From the NCBI GenBank assembly GCA_003565775.1, contig PXAT01000092.1, forward strand, positions 1 through 62,786: a DNA stretch of 62,786 nucleotides, written 5' to 3'. This stretch comes from Ectothiorhodospiraceae bacterium (lineage in GTDB: Bacteria > Pseudomonadota > Gammaproteobacteria > Nitrococcales > Aquisalimonadaceae). The notes under the pieces were generated by a model that made no database searches, was not told where the DNA came from, and worked only from the letters and a program-made list of their open reading frames with translations. Position numbers and translations under genes: made by a program. Shown here piece by piece: positions 45,631 to 56,445 of the stretch (positions within the stretch are counted from its first letter, which is position 1; each line of letters begins with the position of its first letter).

Positions 45631-45646
45631 TGGCATGGATACTGCT
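45631..45646 (+). promoter_or_regulatory. Sigma-54 promoter of glnA
   Basis: TGGCATGGATACTGCT: GG and GC elements ten bases apart, as needed for RpoN. The predicted transcript starts about 45657, giving a 47-base leader with GGAGG before the ATG. Confidence 0.75.
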
Positions 45647-45703
45647 AATCGATCCACTGACCGCGTTTTTCGCGATGAAACGATTCAGACCTGGAGGTTA
45701 CGT

Positions 45704-47119
45704 ATGGCCCGCACTGCAGCCGACATTCTCAAAGTCATCAAGGAAGAGAAGATCAAGTACGTCGATCTTCGTTTTACCGACACCAAGGGCAAGGAACAGC
45801 ATGTCACCCTGCCCGCCAGCGGCATCGAGGAAGAGACCTTCGAAGAAGGCAAGATGTTTGATGGGTCCTCCATCGCCGGCTGGAAGGGCATCAACGAGTC
45901 CGACATGATCCTGATGCCGGATCCGGACAGTGCCGTGCTGGATCCGTTTTTCGATGAGCCGACGCTGAACATCACCTGCGACATCATCGAACCCAACACC
46001 ATGCAGGGCTATGAGCGTGATCCACGTTCCATTGCCAAGCGTGCTGAAGCCTACCTGCAGTCCACCGGACTCGGTGACACCGCATTCTTCGGACCGGAGA
46101 ACGAGTTCTTCGTGTTTGACGATGTGCGCTGGGGTGCCAATATCGGCGGCAGTTTCTACAAGATCGACTCGGAAGAGGCCGGCTGGAACTCGGAACGCGT
46201 GTACGCGGACGGCAACATGGGTCACCGCCCGACGGTCAAGGGTGGATACTTCCCAGTGCCGCCGGTGGATTCGCTGCACGACATCCGTGCCGCGATGTGC
46301 GAGGCCATGGAAGAACTCGGCCTCAAGGTCGAGGTGCATCACCACGAGGTGGCCACCGCCGGCCAGTGCGAAATCGGTGTCGAGTTCAACACGCTGGTAA
46401 AGAAGGCCGACGAGGTGCAGAAGCTGAAGTACGCGGTGCATAACGTCGCCGCCGCCTATGGCAAGACCGCCACGTTCATGCCCAAACCGCTGGTCGGCGA
46501 TAACGGCAGTGGCATGCACGTGCATCAGTCCATCTCCAAGGGTGGCGAGAACCAGTTCACCGGTGACCAGTACGGTGGCCTGAGCGAGACCGCGCTGTTC
46601 TACATCGGCGGGATCATCAAGCATGCACGCGCGATCAACGCCTTCGCCAATGCCTCGACCAACAGCTACAAGCGACTGGTCCCGGGCTTCGAAGCCCCGG
46701 TGCTGCTCGCCTACTCGGCACGCAATCGGTCCGCCTCGATCCGGATTCCCTGGATTTCCAACCCGAAGGCGCGTCGCATCGAAGTCCGTTTCCCGGATTC
46801 CACCGCGAACCCGTACTTCGCCTTCGCCTCGATGCTGATGGCGGGTCTTGACGGCATCCAGAACAAGATCCATCCGGGCGATGCCATGGACAAGGATCTC
46901 TATGACCTGCCGCCGGAAGAGGAAAAGGACATTCCGAAGGTCGCCTTTGATCTCGAGGAAGCCTTGCAGGCCCTGGATCAGGATCGCGAGTTCCTGACGG
47001 CCGGCGGCGTCTTTACCGACGACGTCATCGACGCCTACATCGAACTGAAGATGGAAGAAGTCACGCGCCTGCGCATGACCACCCATCCGGTCGAGTTCGA
47101 CATGTATTACAGCGCCTGA
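45704..47119 (+). CDS. glnA: Glutamine synthetase, type I
   Basis: 471 residues from ATG 45704, with CTGGAGG upstream; a long in-frame extension to 45254 runs back over the upstream gene and is not used. Family motifs are [29 protein letters not shown] and NRSASIRIP. The adenylylation tyrosine is Tyr400 in [10 protein letters not shown]. It condenses ammonium and glutamate and is the main nitrogen-assimilation enzyme. Regulation is probably by NtrC/sigma-54 at transcription and by adenylylation after translation. Confidence 0.98.
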   Translation: MARTAADILKVIKEEKIKYVDLRFTDTKGKEQHVTLPASGIEEETFEEGKMFDGSSIAGWKGINESDMILMPDPDSAVLDPFFDEPTLNITCDIIEPNTMQGYERDPRSIAKRAEAYLQSTGLGDTAFFGPENEFFVFDDVRWGANIGGSFYKIDSEEAGWNSERVYADGNMGHRPTVKGGYFPVPPVDSLHDIRAAMCEAMEELGLKVEVHHHEVATAGQCEIGVEFNTLVKKADEVQKLKYAVHNVAAAYGKTATFMPKPLVGDNGSGMHVHQSISKGGENQFTGDQYGGLSETALFYIGGIIKHARAINAFANASTNSYKRLVPGFEAPVLLAYSARNRSASIRIPWISNPKARRIEVRFPDSTANPYFAFASMLMAGLDGIQNKIHPGDAMDKDLYDLPPEEEKDIPKVAFDLEEALQALDQDREFLTAGGVFTDDVIDAYIELKMEEVTRLRMTTHPVEFDMYYSA

Positions 47120-47146
47120 CCGGCAACGCGGTCACGGGATTTGCTG

Positions 47147-47171
47147 AAAGGGGCCGCAAGGCCCCTTTTTT
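47147..47171 (+). terminator. Intrinsic terminator after glnA
   Basis: AAAGGGGCC, loop GCAA, GGCCCCTTT, then TTT. It lies 27 bases past the glnA stop, so the next gene has its own promoter. Confidence 0.9.
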
Positions 47172-47225
47172 GTGCCCGTGCGGTGATTGATTGTGCGGGA
47201 TCCCGGACGGGGCTACTCTGAAGCC

Positions 47226-47807
47226 ATGAAGACGCTATTGCTTCGCTTGTTCGTCGCCTTGTCCTGTCTCGCCCTGCTGACCGGGGCGACCATTTATCGG
47301 CACGTCGACAGTGACGGCAATGTCACGTTCAGCGATCAGCCGTCCGACGGCGCCGAGGCGATGGACATCGGCAGCCCGTCCAGTTACCGCTCCCCGCCAG
47401 GCCCGACGCCCCGGGAACGTCAGTCGCGGGAACGCGAGACGGAACAGGAGCCGGAAGCGGTCTACGAACAGGTTCGCATCATCAGTCCGGCTGACGAGTC
47501 GACAGTGCGGGATAATCAGGGTCTGGTCACCGTGCGGGCCGAGACGCGACCCGGTCTGCGGCAGGGGCACCGCCTTGTCGTGCTGGTCAACGGTGAACAG
47601 CGGGGCGAGGCCCAGCGTTCCTACAGCTTCACGGTGGACGAGATCCACCGCGGCGAACACACCATCCAGGTCCGGGTGGTCGACCGCGATGGTCAATCGC
47701 TGGCTGAATCCGCGCCGCACACCATCTACATGCACCAGGCGTCCCGCCTGTTCCAGAACCGGCAGGGTCCGCCAGGCACCGGTATCAATCCGGGACCTGC
47801 TCGCTGA
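47226..47807 (+). CDS. DUF4124 domain-containing exported protein
   Basis: 193 residues from ATG 47226. A signal peptide covers about 1-20 (LLLRLFVALSCLALLTGATI). The DUF4124 mark IYRHVDSDGNVTFSDQPSDGAE follows, then a Pro/Arg/Glu-rich linker, and a C-terminal beta-sandwich-like half (RIISPADESTVRDNQGLVTV, IQVRVVDRDGQ). The family is common next to ntrB/glnA in gammaproteobacteria but has no known role. It is cell-envelope located. Confidence 0.85.
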   Translation: MKTLLLRLFVALSCLALLTGATIYRHVDSDGNVTFSDQPSDGAEAMDIGSPSSYRSPPGPTPRERQSRERETEQEPEAVYEQVRIISPADESTVRDNQGLVTVRAETRPGLRQGHRLVVLVNGEQRGEAQRSYSFTVDEIHRGEHTIQVRVVDRDGQSLAESAPHTIYMHQASRLFQNRQGPPGTGINPGPAR

Positions 47808-47831
47808 TGTGATTTGCTATCCTGGGCGAGC

Positions 47832-47846
47832 GCACCATGGTGGTGC
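47832..47846. promoter_or_regulatory. NtrC-type site upstream of ntrB
   Basis: GCACCATGGTGGTGC, arms of six bases, fitting GCACC-N5-GGTGC. It is 144 bases upstream of the sigma-54 element before ntrB and 25 bases after the DUF4124 stop. Confidence 0.75.
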
Positions 47847-47975
47847 ATTTGTCTGCCAGCCGCGCGCCTTTCTGATGGCTCCGGCGTGGCGACGCACCAG
47901 TCTGAGCCCGCGCCGCGCCTCCTGTCCCGCGTGATTCAGGCTCCGGGCAGGTATCTCACCCCGTATCCGCCGTGC

Positions 47976-47991
47976 TGGTGCGGTTCTTGCT
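47976..47991 (+). promoter_or_regulatory. Sigma-54 promoter in front of ntrB
   Basis: TGGTGCGGTTCTTGCT, with GG and GC ten bases apart. The predicted transcription start is about 48002, only two bases before the ntrB ATG, so the message would be nearly leaderless. Confidence 0.6.
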
Positions 47992-48003
47992 TTCCCCGAG
48001 ATC

Positions 48004-49060
48004 ATGATCACGATCTCTGATGATCCCGGCATCAATCGTCGCCTGCTCGAAAACATGCAGACCGCTCTGGTTCTGCTGGACGAGCAGCTGCGTGTCTGCT
48101 TCATCAATCCCGCTGCTCAGGCGCTGCTGGCGGTGAGTGCGCGACAGGTTCATCACCACCGCCTGTACCCGGCGGCGCCCGGTGCCCGTGTCCTTGAGCG
48201 CCTGGCGGACGACGCGCTGAAGCAGGGCGAGACCTTCACCGAGCGTGAGGTTCGCCTGGAAGTCGCCGGTCACCACCAGATCACTCTGGACGTGACCGCA
48301 ATCCCGCTGTCGGAGTCCGAAGTTCTGCTGGAGATGGCGCATCTGGACCGGCGCCTGCGTATCACGCGCGAACAGTCGCTGATCAAGCAGAACCAGGCCA
48401 CCCGTCATCTGCTGCGCGGTCTGGCGCACGAGATCAAGAATCCTCTCGGCGGCCTGCGCGGCGCGGCACAGTTGCTGGAGCGCGAACTGACGCAACCCGA
48501 ACAGCGCGAATACACTCAGGTGATCATCGAAGAGGCCGATCGGTTGCGGACGCTGGTTAACGGGCTGCTTGGTCCCAACACGCGCCCGAACAAGCGCGAG
48601 GTCAATATCCACGAGGTGCTGGAGCGGGTGCGTCAGCTGGTGGACGCCGAAGCACCGGAAGGGGTCCGGCTGGAGCGTGACTATGACCCGTCCATTCCAA
48701 GCCTGATGGCCGAACCGAATCAGCTGATCCAGGCGATTCTGAATATCGTTCGCAATGCCCTGCAGGCGGTTGGATCGGTTGGCCGGATCAAACTGCGAAC
48801 CCGCTCACAGCGCCAGTTCACGATCGCCGAGGTGCCGCACAAGCTGGTTGCCCGGATCGATATCGAGGATACCGGCCCCGGCATCCCGCGCGAGCTGATC
48901 GAGCGTATTTTCTATCCGATGGTCACCTCGAGACCGGAGGGCTCCGGCCTGGGACTGTCCATTGCTCAGACGCTGGTGCACCAACATGGCGGCCTGATCG
49001 AATGCTGGAGTGAACCCGGGCAGACGCTTTTCACGATCTGGCTGCCCCTGGAGATGAATC

Positions 49061-49071
<11 letters not shown>
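48004..49071 (+). CDS. glnL: Nitrogen regulation sensor histidine kinase NtrB
   Basis: 355 residues. A PAS domain (about 12-110) with MQTALVLLDEQLRVCFINPAAQ is followed by the H-box GLAHEIKNPLGGLRGAAQLL with His142, and an ATPase domain with N-box IVRNALQAV and EDTGPGIP. There are no membrane helices, as expected for NtrB, which senses nitrogen through PII. It phosphorylates NtrC. Its ribosome site is weak; the ATG is almost at the predicted sigma-54 start point. It overlaps ntrC by 11 bases. Confidence 0.96.
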
Positions 49072-50458
<1,387 letters not shown>

Positions 50459-50461
<3 letters not shown>

Positions 50462-50695
50462 CGAAACACTCAGCTATTCCCGCGCTGGATCCGCTTCGGG
50501 AAAATGCGCCCAACCCGGGGAGCCGGTGGGCTTCTATGCCGATCGGCAGCATCCCTGCGGCCGACGTCCCTCCGAGGAAATCCCTTACCCCGGCCGGGCA
50601 CCAGGCGATTAAGGCGACACCCGGGCCGAAGACCTTTGCCGGATGATCAAAAACGGCCTCAGGCGAAGACGCGCGAAGCGTTCAGAGCTTCCTTA
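50459..50695. repeat. Complete 237-bp element with inverted ends between ntrC and an OM-like gene
   Basis: Left end TAACGAAACACTCAGCTATT then CCCGCGC; right end on the opposite strand TAAGGAAGCTCTGAACGCTT then CGCGCG. These are diverged forms of TAAGGAAACGCTGA. It fills the whole gap between ntrC and the next gene. The left end is the ntrC stop codon; the right end is three bases from the other gene's stop. TTAA is present at both boundaries. Confidence 0.7.
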
Positions 50696-50697
50696 AC

Positions 50698-51222
50698 TCA
50701 GAAACTGATGCTGAGGCCGGCCTCGATCAGCGGGATGTAATCACGGCTTACCCGGGTATCGTCGTCGGCCGTGTAGGGTTCCAGATAGGCTGCGCCGAGC
50801 CCGACATGGCTGCGGAATCGGCCGCGCAGGAACTGATAGCCCAGCGTGCCGCCCCAGCCGAGGCGCTGGTAAGCTTTGCGGTCACCATCCTCGCGGCGGG
50901 TGTCCACCTCCAGGGTGCCGATCACGCCGGACGCATACCAACTGCTGCGCAGTCCGCCGCCGCCGGAAAAGAAGCGGAAGCCGCCGACAAAGGCGGTCTG
51001 TCGACCTCTCTCGAAGCTGGCGCTGCCGGGCACGTCCAGATGTCCACCAACCATTACCCAGACACTGCCCACGGGGTTTGCCAGTTCCAGCTGCACGCCG
51101 AGGACGTCGTTGACCACTGCAACACCCGCGTACCCCCGCTCCGGCAGCGGTCCGCGTTCGAAAGCGGCCGCCACCGGCGTCAGCGCCATGAGCAGCAGGC
51201 AGGTGGTTAGACGGATCGACAT
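50698..51222 (-). CDS. Exported protein, probable outer-membrane beta-barrel
   Basis: 174 residues. A signal peptide covers about 1-20 (MSIRLTTCLLLMALTPVAAA). The mature part alternates hydrophobic and polar residues in strands (GYAGVAVVNDVLGVQLELA, SVWVMVGGHLDV, GGTLGYQFLRGRF) and ends in Phe (GLSISF), the outer-membrane sorting signal. The size suits an eight-strand barrel. No named family is recognised. It is alone on its strand and ends next to a repeat element. Confidence 0.65.
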   Translation of the reverse strand: MSIRLTTCLLLMALTPVAAAFERGPLPERGYAGVAVVNDVLGVQLELANPVGSVWVMVGGHLDVPGSASFERGRQTAFVGGFRFFSGGGGLRSSWYASGVIGTLEVDTRREDGDRKAYQRLGWGGTLGYQFLRGRFRSHVGLGAAYLEPYTADDDTRVSRDYIPLIEAGLSISF

Positions 51223-51282
51223 GGAGTGACTCGCGAGAAGAGCTGGCGGGCGATCGGCGGCGTCGGCCGATCGCCCGTCGGC

Positions 51283-52029
51283 TTACATGTAGACGCCACC
51301 GTTGACGTTGATCTGCTGGCCGGTGATGTAGTCGCCGTCGGCAGCCAGGAATACCACTGCCCGGGCGATCTCCTCCGGCTGGCCGAAGCGGCGCATCGGG
51401 ATCTTGTCGAGAATTTTCTGCTGAATCTCGTCCGGCACCTTGGCCAGCATTTCGGTCAGGGTAAAGCCCGGCGCGATGGCGTTAACGGTGATGTTGTGGC
51501 GCGCCAGCTCCTGGGCCGCACTCTTGGTGAAGGCAATGACCCCGCCCTTGCTCGCGGAATAGTTGCTCTGACCGAAGTTGCCGGCCTGACCGACGAAGGA
51601 GCTGATATTGACGATGCGACCGAACTGGTTCTCCATCATGCTGGGCATCGCCGCACTCACCGTGTAGTAGACGCTGTTGAGATTCGTGTTGATCACGTCT
51701 TCCCAGTCGTCGTCGGTGAGTTTCTTCAAGGTCCGGTCCTTGGTGATGCCGGCATTGTTGATCAGGATGTCCAGCCTCCCCCATTGTTCCACCACCTGAT
51801 GCACGAGCCCACGCGCCTCGTCCTTGTTGCTGACGTCACCCTTCAGGGCAACGGCGTCGGTACCGAGGGCTTTCAGCTCCTCGACCACCTTGTCCGCGTC
51901 GTCGCTGGCACTGCGGTAGTTGATCGCCACTTTGGCGCCAAGCCGGGCCAGTTCCAGGGCGATGGCGCGGCCAATGCCGCGGGACCCGCCAGTGACAAGG
52001 GCGGTCTTGTTATCGAGGCGTTCAGTCAT
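51283..52029 (-). CDS. SDR-family reductase, acetoacetyl-CoA / 3-oxoacyl-ACP reductase
   Basis: 248 residues. The Rossmann motif is GGSRGIG (14-20), NNAG is near 91, and the catalytic triad is Ser143, Tyr157 and Lys161 (SNYSASK). The stretch NTNLNSVYYTVSAAMPSMMENQFGRIVNIS is like PhaB acetoacetyl-CoA reductase, as well as FabG. The enzyme would use NADPH to reduce a 3-oxoacyl thioester. No pha or fab genes adjoin it, so the exact substrate is open. It ends with YITGQQINVNGG, the normal SDR ending. Confidence 0.88.
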   Translation of the reverse strand: MTERLDNKTALVTGGSRGIGRAIALELARLGAKVAINYRSASDDADKVVEELKALGTDAVALKGDVSNKDEARGLVHQVVEQWGRLDILINNAGITKDRTLKKLTDDDWEDVINTNLNSVYYTVSAAMPSMMENQFGRIVNISSFVGQAGNFGQSNYSASKGGVIAFTKSAAQELARHNITVNAIAPGFTLTEMLAKVPDEIQQKILDKIPMRRFGQPEEIARAVVFLAADGDYITGQQINVNGGVYM

Positions 52030-52298
52030 GGGTGCTCCTCCTTGCGATGGTTGCGCGGCAGTCGCGAACTATCACGCTGCCGCCGTCGTCGGGACGCCGG
52101 TGGTCTTGTGCCACTTCGGCGCCCGGTTACTCGGAAACGGTTTCCATCAGCGTAGACTGACCAGTGGCTGGCGTCAGCGCAAGCTGCGCTGCGACATACC
52201 CTCTTGAGGGCGGGACCGGCAAGCACGGACACTATCCGGGGCGGCCGATCCGGGCCGACGCCCTGCCCTGATCCGAGCATTCAGCGAGAAACCGAGCC

Positions 52299-52766
52299 GT
52301 GCTTCATGTGGTCCTCTACCAGCCCGAAATCCCGCCCAACACCGGCAACATCATTCGCCTGTGTGCCAATACCGGCGCCGATCTGCATCTGATCGAACCG
52401 CTGGGTTTCGGCATGGAGGACCGGTTGCTGCGACGCGCCGGACTGGATTACCACGAATGGGCCAGGGTCCACCGGTACCCGGATCTCGATGTTTTCCTGC
52501 GGGAGGTTCGCCCGGCGCGGCTCTTCGCTCTGTCCGCGAGAGGGCTGGGCAGCCCGTTTGCAACCCGGTTCGCAGCCGGTGACGCCCTGCTGTTCGGACC
52601 GGAGACCCGTGGTCTGTCCGATGCGGTACTCGCGACCTTGCCAGCCGAGCGTGTGCTACGGTTGCCGATGCGGCCGGGCAATCGCAGCCTGAATCTGTCA
52701 AACGCAGTCGCGGTTTGCGTGTTCGAGGCCTGGCGCCAACTGGGATTTACCGGCGCGAGCGGGTAA
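52299..52766 (+). CDS. trmL: tRNA (cytidine(34)-2'-O)-methyltransferase TrmL
   Basis: 155 residues from a GTG at 52299. It has the SPOUT-family marks VVLYQPEIPPNTGNIIRLCANTGADLHLIEPLG and LLFGPETRGLS, and closes MRPGNRSLNLSNAVAVCVFEAWRQLGF. It methylates the wobble base of tRNA-Leu isoacceptors. Upstream GCGAGAAACC is a poor ribosome site. It is convergent with gpsA across a 40-base gap. Confidence 0.94.
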   Translation: MLHVVLYQPEIPPNTGNIIRLCANTGADLHLIEPLGFGMEDRLLRRAGLDYHEWARVHRYPDLDVFLREVRPARLFALSARGLGSPFATRFAAGDALLFGPETRGLSDAVLATLPAERVLRLPMRPGNRSLNLSNAVAVCVFEAWRQLGFTGASG

Positions 52767-52806
52767 GGAGAGCACGCCAGGGCATGCCAGAGGCCCTGCA
52801 GGACCG

Positions 52807-53826
52807 TCAGCCGTCGCCGAGCGATGTTTCTTCGCGCGGTGCCCGCGTCATCAGGGTGCGCACGGCCTCTGCCGGTGGCAGACCCTGCACCATGATCCGG
52901 TAAACCTGATCGCAGATCGGCATTTCCACGCCCAGGCGCTGCGCGAGCGTGCGCACCTCGCGGGCGGTGTAGATGCCTTCCACGGTCTGACCGATGTCGG
53001 CAACCGCGCGTTCCAGCGACTGGCCCCGGCCCAGCGCCATGCCCAGCCGCCGGTTGCGTGACTGATTGTCGGTGCAGGTAAGAATCAGATCGCCCATTCC
53101 CGACAGACCCATGAAGGTCAGCGGATCGGCATCCAGACTCTCGCCGAGTCGAACCAGTTCGGCCAGTCCTCTGGTAATCAGGCCGGCACGGGTATTGGCG
53201 CCCAGTTCCATGCCGTCGGCGATCCCGGTGGCAATGGCCAGCACGTTCTTGACCGCACCTCCCAGTTCGACACCGATGACATCGCTGCTGGAGTAAGGCC
53301 GGAAATCCTCACTGTAGAAACGCTCGACCATATCGTCGGCGAACTGGCGGTCTGCCGAAGCGATGGTGACGGCGGTCGGCTTGCAGGCCGCAACCTCGGC
53401 AGCGAAGCTCGGTCCGGACAACACCGCCGTGGCATGCCCGGGTACAAGCTGCCCCACGACTTCGTGCAACAGACCGCCGCCATCGGAATCCAGTCCTTTG
53501 GTGGCCCAGATCAGTCGCCCATCGGCCGGTATCAGTGGTACCAGCTGTTGCAGCATTTCGCGAAAGGCGTGACTGGGGACCACGATCAGGGCATCGCGCA
53601 CGCCGTCCATCGCCCGGCGCAGGTCAGCGGTCGGTTCCAGCGTTTGCGGGAAGTGGACGCCCGGCAGGTAGCGCCGGTTTTCCCGTTCTGCTGCCAGCGT
53701 CTCCATCTGCGATGGCACGTGGCCCCAGAGCCTGACAGCGTGACCATTTCGCGCCAGCACCAGAGCCAGGGCGGTGCCCCATGACCCGGCGCCCAGTACC
53801 GCGATCGGCTGTGCGGAAACGGCCAT
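52807..53826 (-). CDS. gpsA: Glycerol-3-phosphate dehydrogenase [NAD(P)+]
   Basis: 339 residues. The N-terminal Rossmann motif is VLGAGSWGTALALVLARNGH. The substrate domain has GGAVKNVLAIATGIADGMELGANTRAGLITRGLAE and GLSGMGDLILTCT. It makes sn-glycerol-3-phosphate for phospholipid synthesis. It follows secB by 11 bases; secB-gpsA is a common pairing. Confidence 0.97.
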   Translation of the reverse strand: MAVSAQPIAVLGAGSWGTALALVLARNGHAVRLWGHVPSQMETLAAERENRRYLPGVHFPQTLEPTADLRRAMDGVRDALIVVPSHAFREMLQQLVPLIPADGRLIWATKGLDSDGGGLLHEVVGQLVPGHATAVLSGPSFAAEVAACKPTAVTIASADRQFADDMVERFYSEDFRPYSSSDVIGVELGGAVKNVLAIATGIADGMELGANTRAGLITRGLAELVRLGESLDADPLTFMGLSGMGDLILTCTDNQSRNRRLGMALGRGQSLERAVADIGQTVEGIYTAREVRTLAQRLGVEMPICDQVYRIMVQGLPPAEAVRTLMTRAPREETSLGDG

Positions 53827-53837
53827 CGCCGGACTCC

Positions 53838-54353
53838 TCAGGAGGGTTTTGCCGCTGCGTCATCAGCCGGCTGCTGGCCGGCCTGTTCGGCCTGCTGTTT
53901 TTTCTTCTGCATGTACAGCGCTTCGAAATTCACCGGCCCCAGCAGCATTTGCGGGAACCCGCCTTTGGCCACCAGATCTGCCACCGCTTCCCGCGCGAAC
54001 GGGAACAGGTTGGTCGGACAGTAGCTGGCTAGCACGGCTTCGAGCGTATTTTCGTCAAAACCGGATACACCGAAAATGCCGGCCTGATGGACTTCGCAGA
54101 GATATGCGGTCTTGTCCTCGATCTTGGCGGTCACCGTGACCCGCAGCACGCATTCGTAGGTGCTGTCATCCAGACGCTTGGCTTCGGTGCCGAGATCCAC
54201 ATTAACCTGCGGCTTCCATTCGCCCCGGAAGATATCCGGTGCGTTGGGCGCCTCCAGGGACGCGTCCCGCAGGTAAATCTTGTGAATCGCGAACTGCTGT
54301 TTGTTGTCTTCCTGGGCGCCTGCGGCGGCCCCATTGCTCTGATTCTCAGCCAT
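53838..54353 (-). CDS. secB: Protein-export chaperone SecB
   Basis: 171 residues. The core has FAIHKIYLRDASLEAPNAPDIF, VTAKIEDKTAYLCEVHQAGIF and SYCPTNLFPFAREAVADLVAKGGFPQMLLGPVNF, all SecB marks. A Gln/Ala-rich tail follows. It is a tetrameric cytoplasmic chaperone that hands preproteins to SecA. It lies between the rhodanese gene and gpsA. Confidence 0.97.
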   Translation of the reverse strand: MAENQSNGAAAGAQEDNKQQFAIHKIYLRDASLEAPNAPDIFRGEWKPQVNVDLGTEAKRLDDSTYECVLRVTVTAKIEDKTAYLCEVHQAGIFGVSGFDENTLEAVLASYCPTNLFPFAREAVADLVAKGGFPQMLLGPVNFEALYMQKKKQQAEQAGQQPADDAAAKPS

Positions 54354-54406
54354 GCTGACTCCTTCGTTGAATCCTGCTGCCGATCTCCTCCGACCAGCGT
54401 GACAGG

Positions 54407-54832
54407 TTATTTGCGTTCCGTGGGCAGGCCGGCCGCGGCCCAGCCGTCGTAGCCGCCCTTGAGTTGCAGGACCTGCTCGAAGCCTTCCTGCTTGAGTTTC
54501 TTGCCGGCACGGCCGGCGGCCATGCCGTTACCGCAGTAAACGACCACCGGCTTCTGTTTGTGTTTCTGCAACCGCTTGTGGCGTGGCTCCAGTTGGCCGT
54601 CCGCGACATGCACGGCGGCGGGCAAATGGCCCTTGTTGAAATCGGCCTCGCTGCGAACATCGACGAACAGGCCGTCCTGCTTGTTGTACAGTCGGGTGGC
54701 TTCGGTGGCGTCCACCTGTTTCACCCCCTGGGTGAGGCGGCCCAGTTCGCTCATCAGAATCCAGCCGACCACGGCGGCGAGAGCGGCGAACAGGATCCAG
54801 TTGTTGGCAATAAAGTCCATGAGACGGTCCAT
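54407..54832 (-). CDS. Membrane-anchored rhodanese-like protein
   Basis: 141 residues from ATG 54832 (ATG 54820, four codons later, is an equal choice; neither has a strong ribosome site). One N-terminal membrane helix (WILFAALAAVVGWILM) precedes a single rhodanese domain. The active-site loop is VVVYCGNGMAAGRAG with Cys100. This is the YibN type found next to secB in gammaproteobacteria. It may transfer sulfur, but its substrate is not known. Confidence 0.9.
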   Translation of the reverse strand: MDRLMDFIANNWILFAALAAVVGWILMSELGRLTQGVKQVDATEATRLYNKQDGLFVDVRSEADFNKGHLPAAVHVADGQLEPRHKRLQKHKQKPVVVYCGNGMAAGRAGKKLKQEGFEQVLQLKGGYDGWAAAGLPTERK

Positions 54833-55199
54833 ATGGTCTGTGGCGGATGCACGGTCGCCGATAGTATTGCCGGCGCCGGACCGGCAGAGATTGCCGCATC
54901 CGGTGCCCCGGGAAAGACGGAAACGACAAGATGGCCACATGCTGGCGGCCATCCGGAGAGCCTGTTTGATCCGACCATCGATGCGCAGGATACGGTACCT
55001 GCTGGCAGCGGCGCGAGCGAACCTCGGGTCATATCGAACGATTCGCTCGCCTGCGCCGGTGGCCGGGCGAGCGCGAAGCGGCGTTTCCGTTACCCCGGCG
55101 GCCGAATCGGCGGTGCGTCACGGCAGTCGTGAAACGCGCAGATCGACGCGTGCGCGGGAATCATTCCGTGTTTTCCTGTCATTATACAGAGCGGTTTCG
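54833..55199. other. 367-base divergent gap rhodanese / envC
   Basis: No gene, tRNA or repeat copy is recognised. In many relatives gpmI lies between these genes, but there is no trace of it. The last 60 bases before envC are AT-richer (TTTTCCTGTCATTATACAGA) and likely hold the envC promoter. The frame of envC runs back through here but lacks a start with support. Confidence 0.55.
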
Positions 55200-56411
55200 A
55201 TGAGTGAACGACGGATGCAGGGCACGTTGGTATCCCGGACCTCGCAGGAGGCCTGCCGCCTGGTGGTGCGTGGCCTGGCTGCCGTTCTGCTGCTGGCTGC
55301 GGCTGCCACCGCGGTCTGGGCCGACGACGTCGTCGAGCGCGAACAGCAGCTGCAGACGCTGCGCGCCGAGATCGAGCGCATCGAACGCGATCTGGACGCG
55401 CGGCGGGCCGAGCGCGATGCCGTGGCGGCAGAGCAGCAGGAACTGGAGGAGGCGGTCGGACGGTCGGTGCGGCGGGCGCAGGAACTCGAGACCGAGGCCG
55501 AGACGGTTCGAGACCGCATTACCGATCTGGAGCGGCGTCAGGCCGAGCAGGAGGCGCAGGCCGCGGAGCAGCGACAGCGTCTCGCCGACGAAATCCGCGC
55601 AGTGCACCGCATGGGCGCGCAGCCGGTGCTCAAGCTACTGCTCAATCAGGAGGATCCCGCCGAGCTCGGTCGCACCCTGGTCTATCTGGAACGTTTCGGG
55701 GCGCTGCGTCAGCAGCGCATGACCGACGCCGCCGACGCCGTGGCCCGATTGCGCGCCGGCCGGAGGGAACTGGCCGGAGAACAGCAGCGTCTGCAACAGT
55801 TGCAGGCCGAGCAATCCGCGGAAGCGGAACGGCTGGCCGAGCGGCGCGACGAGCGGGCGGCGATGCAGGCGCGACTGGACGCGGAGATCGCCAGCGAGGA
55901 TCGGCGGCTCGCGCGCATGGCGGAAGATGAGGCGGAGTTGCAGGGTCTGCTCGAGGAACTGCGGCAGGCGCTGGCGGAAATTCCGCGGCAGGAACGCGCG
56001 CACGGCCCGTTCGCCGAGCAGCGAGGTGGCCTGCGCTGGCCATTGCGGGGTGAGATTCTGGCCCGCTACGGCAGCACTCGCGGCCGTGCCGGTGAACGCT
56101 GGCGCGGCATGTTGCTGGCGGCCGAGCACGGTTCCCCGGTGACGGCGGTGGCTCACGGCCAGGTCGTGTTCGCCAACTGGTTGCGTGGTCAGGGCTTATT
56201 GATGATCATCGATCATGGCGACGGTCACATGACCCTGTACGGTAACAATGACAGCCTGTTCCGCAACGTCGGTGACTGGGTCGAGGCTGGCGACGTGATT
56301 GCCGCTGCAGGAGATACCGGGGCCGGCGGGCGAACGGCACTGTATTTCGAGCTGCGGGTCGAAGGGGAACCGCGGGACCCCCTGACCTGGTTGCAGGCAG
56401 CGGACAACTAG
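55200..56411 (+). CDS. envC: Murein hydrolase activator EnvC family protein
   Basis: 403 residues from ATG 55200. A signal peptide (VRGLAAVLLLAAAATAVWAD) is followed by two long coiled-coil stretches, about 45-150 and 175-270, rich in Glu, Arg, Ala and Gln. The C-terminal LytM (M23) domain begins near RGGLRWPLRGEILARYGS. The metal-binding histidines are replaced (WRGMLLAA and YFELR where active enzymes have HxxxD and HxH), so it is non-catalytic. EnvC proteins activate periplasmic amidases at the septum. It is followed by ctpA after 34 bases, a common pair. Confidence 0.93.
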   Translation: MSERRMQGTLVSRTSQEACRLVVRGLAAVLLLAAAATAVWADDVVEREQQLQTLRAEIERIERDLDARRAERDAVAAEQQELEEAVGRSVRRAQELETEAETVRDRITDLERRQAEQEAQAAEQRQRLADEIRAVHRMGAQPVLKLLLNQEDPAELGRTLVYLERFGALRQQRMTDAADAVARLRAGRRELAGEQQRLQQLQAEQSAEAERLAERRDERAAMQARLDAEIASEDRRLARMAEDEAELQGLLEELRQALAEIPRQERAHGPFAEQRGGLRWPLRGEILARYGSTRGRAGERWRGMLLAAEHGSPVTAVAHGQVVFANWLRGQGLLMIIDHGDGHMTLYGNNDSLFRNVGDWVEAGDVIAAAGDTGAGGRTALYFELRVEGEPRDPLTWLQAADN

Positions 56412-56445
56412 GTCGCGAGGCCGACCAAGCGGGTGGGAGAAAGGC

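Noticed and set aside
52767-52806. Terminator between trmL and gpsA
   Set aside because: CAGGGC and GCCCTG could pair, but the loop is long and there is no T-tract on either strand.
54558-55199. Longer EnvC start far upstream
   Set aside because: The frame is open, but the sequence overlaps the divergent rhodanese gene, has no family similarity, and would bury the signal peptide.
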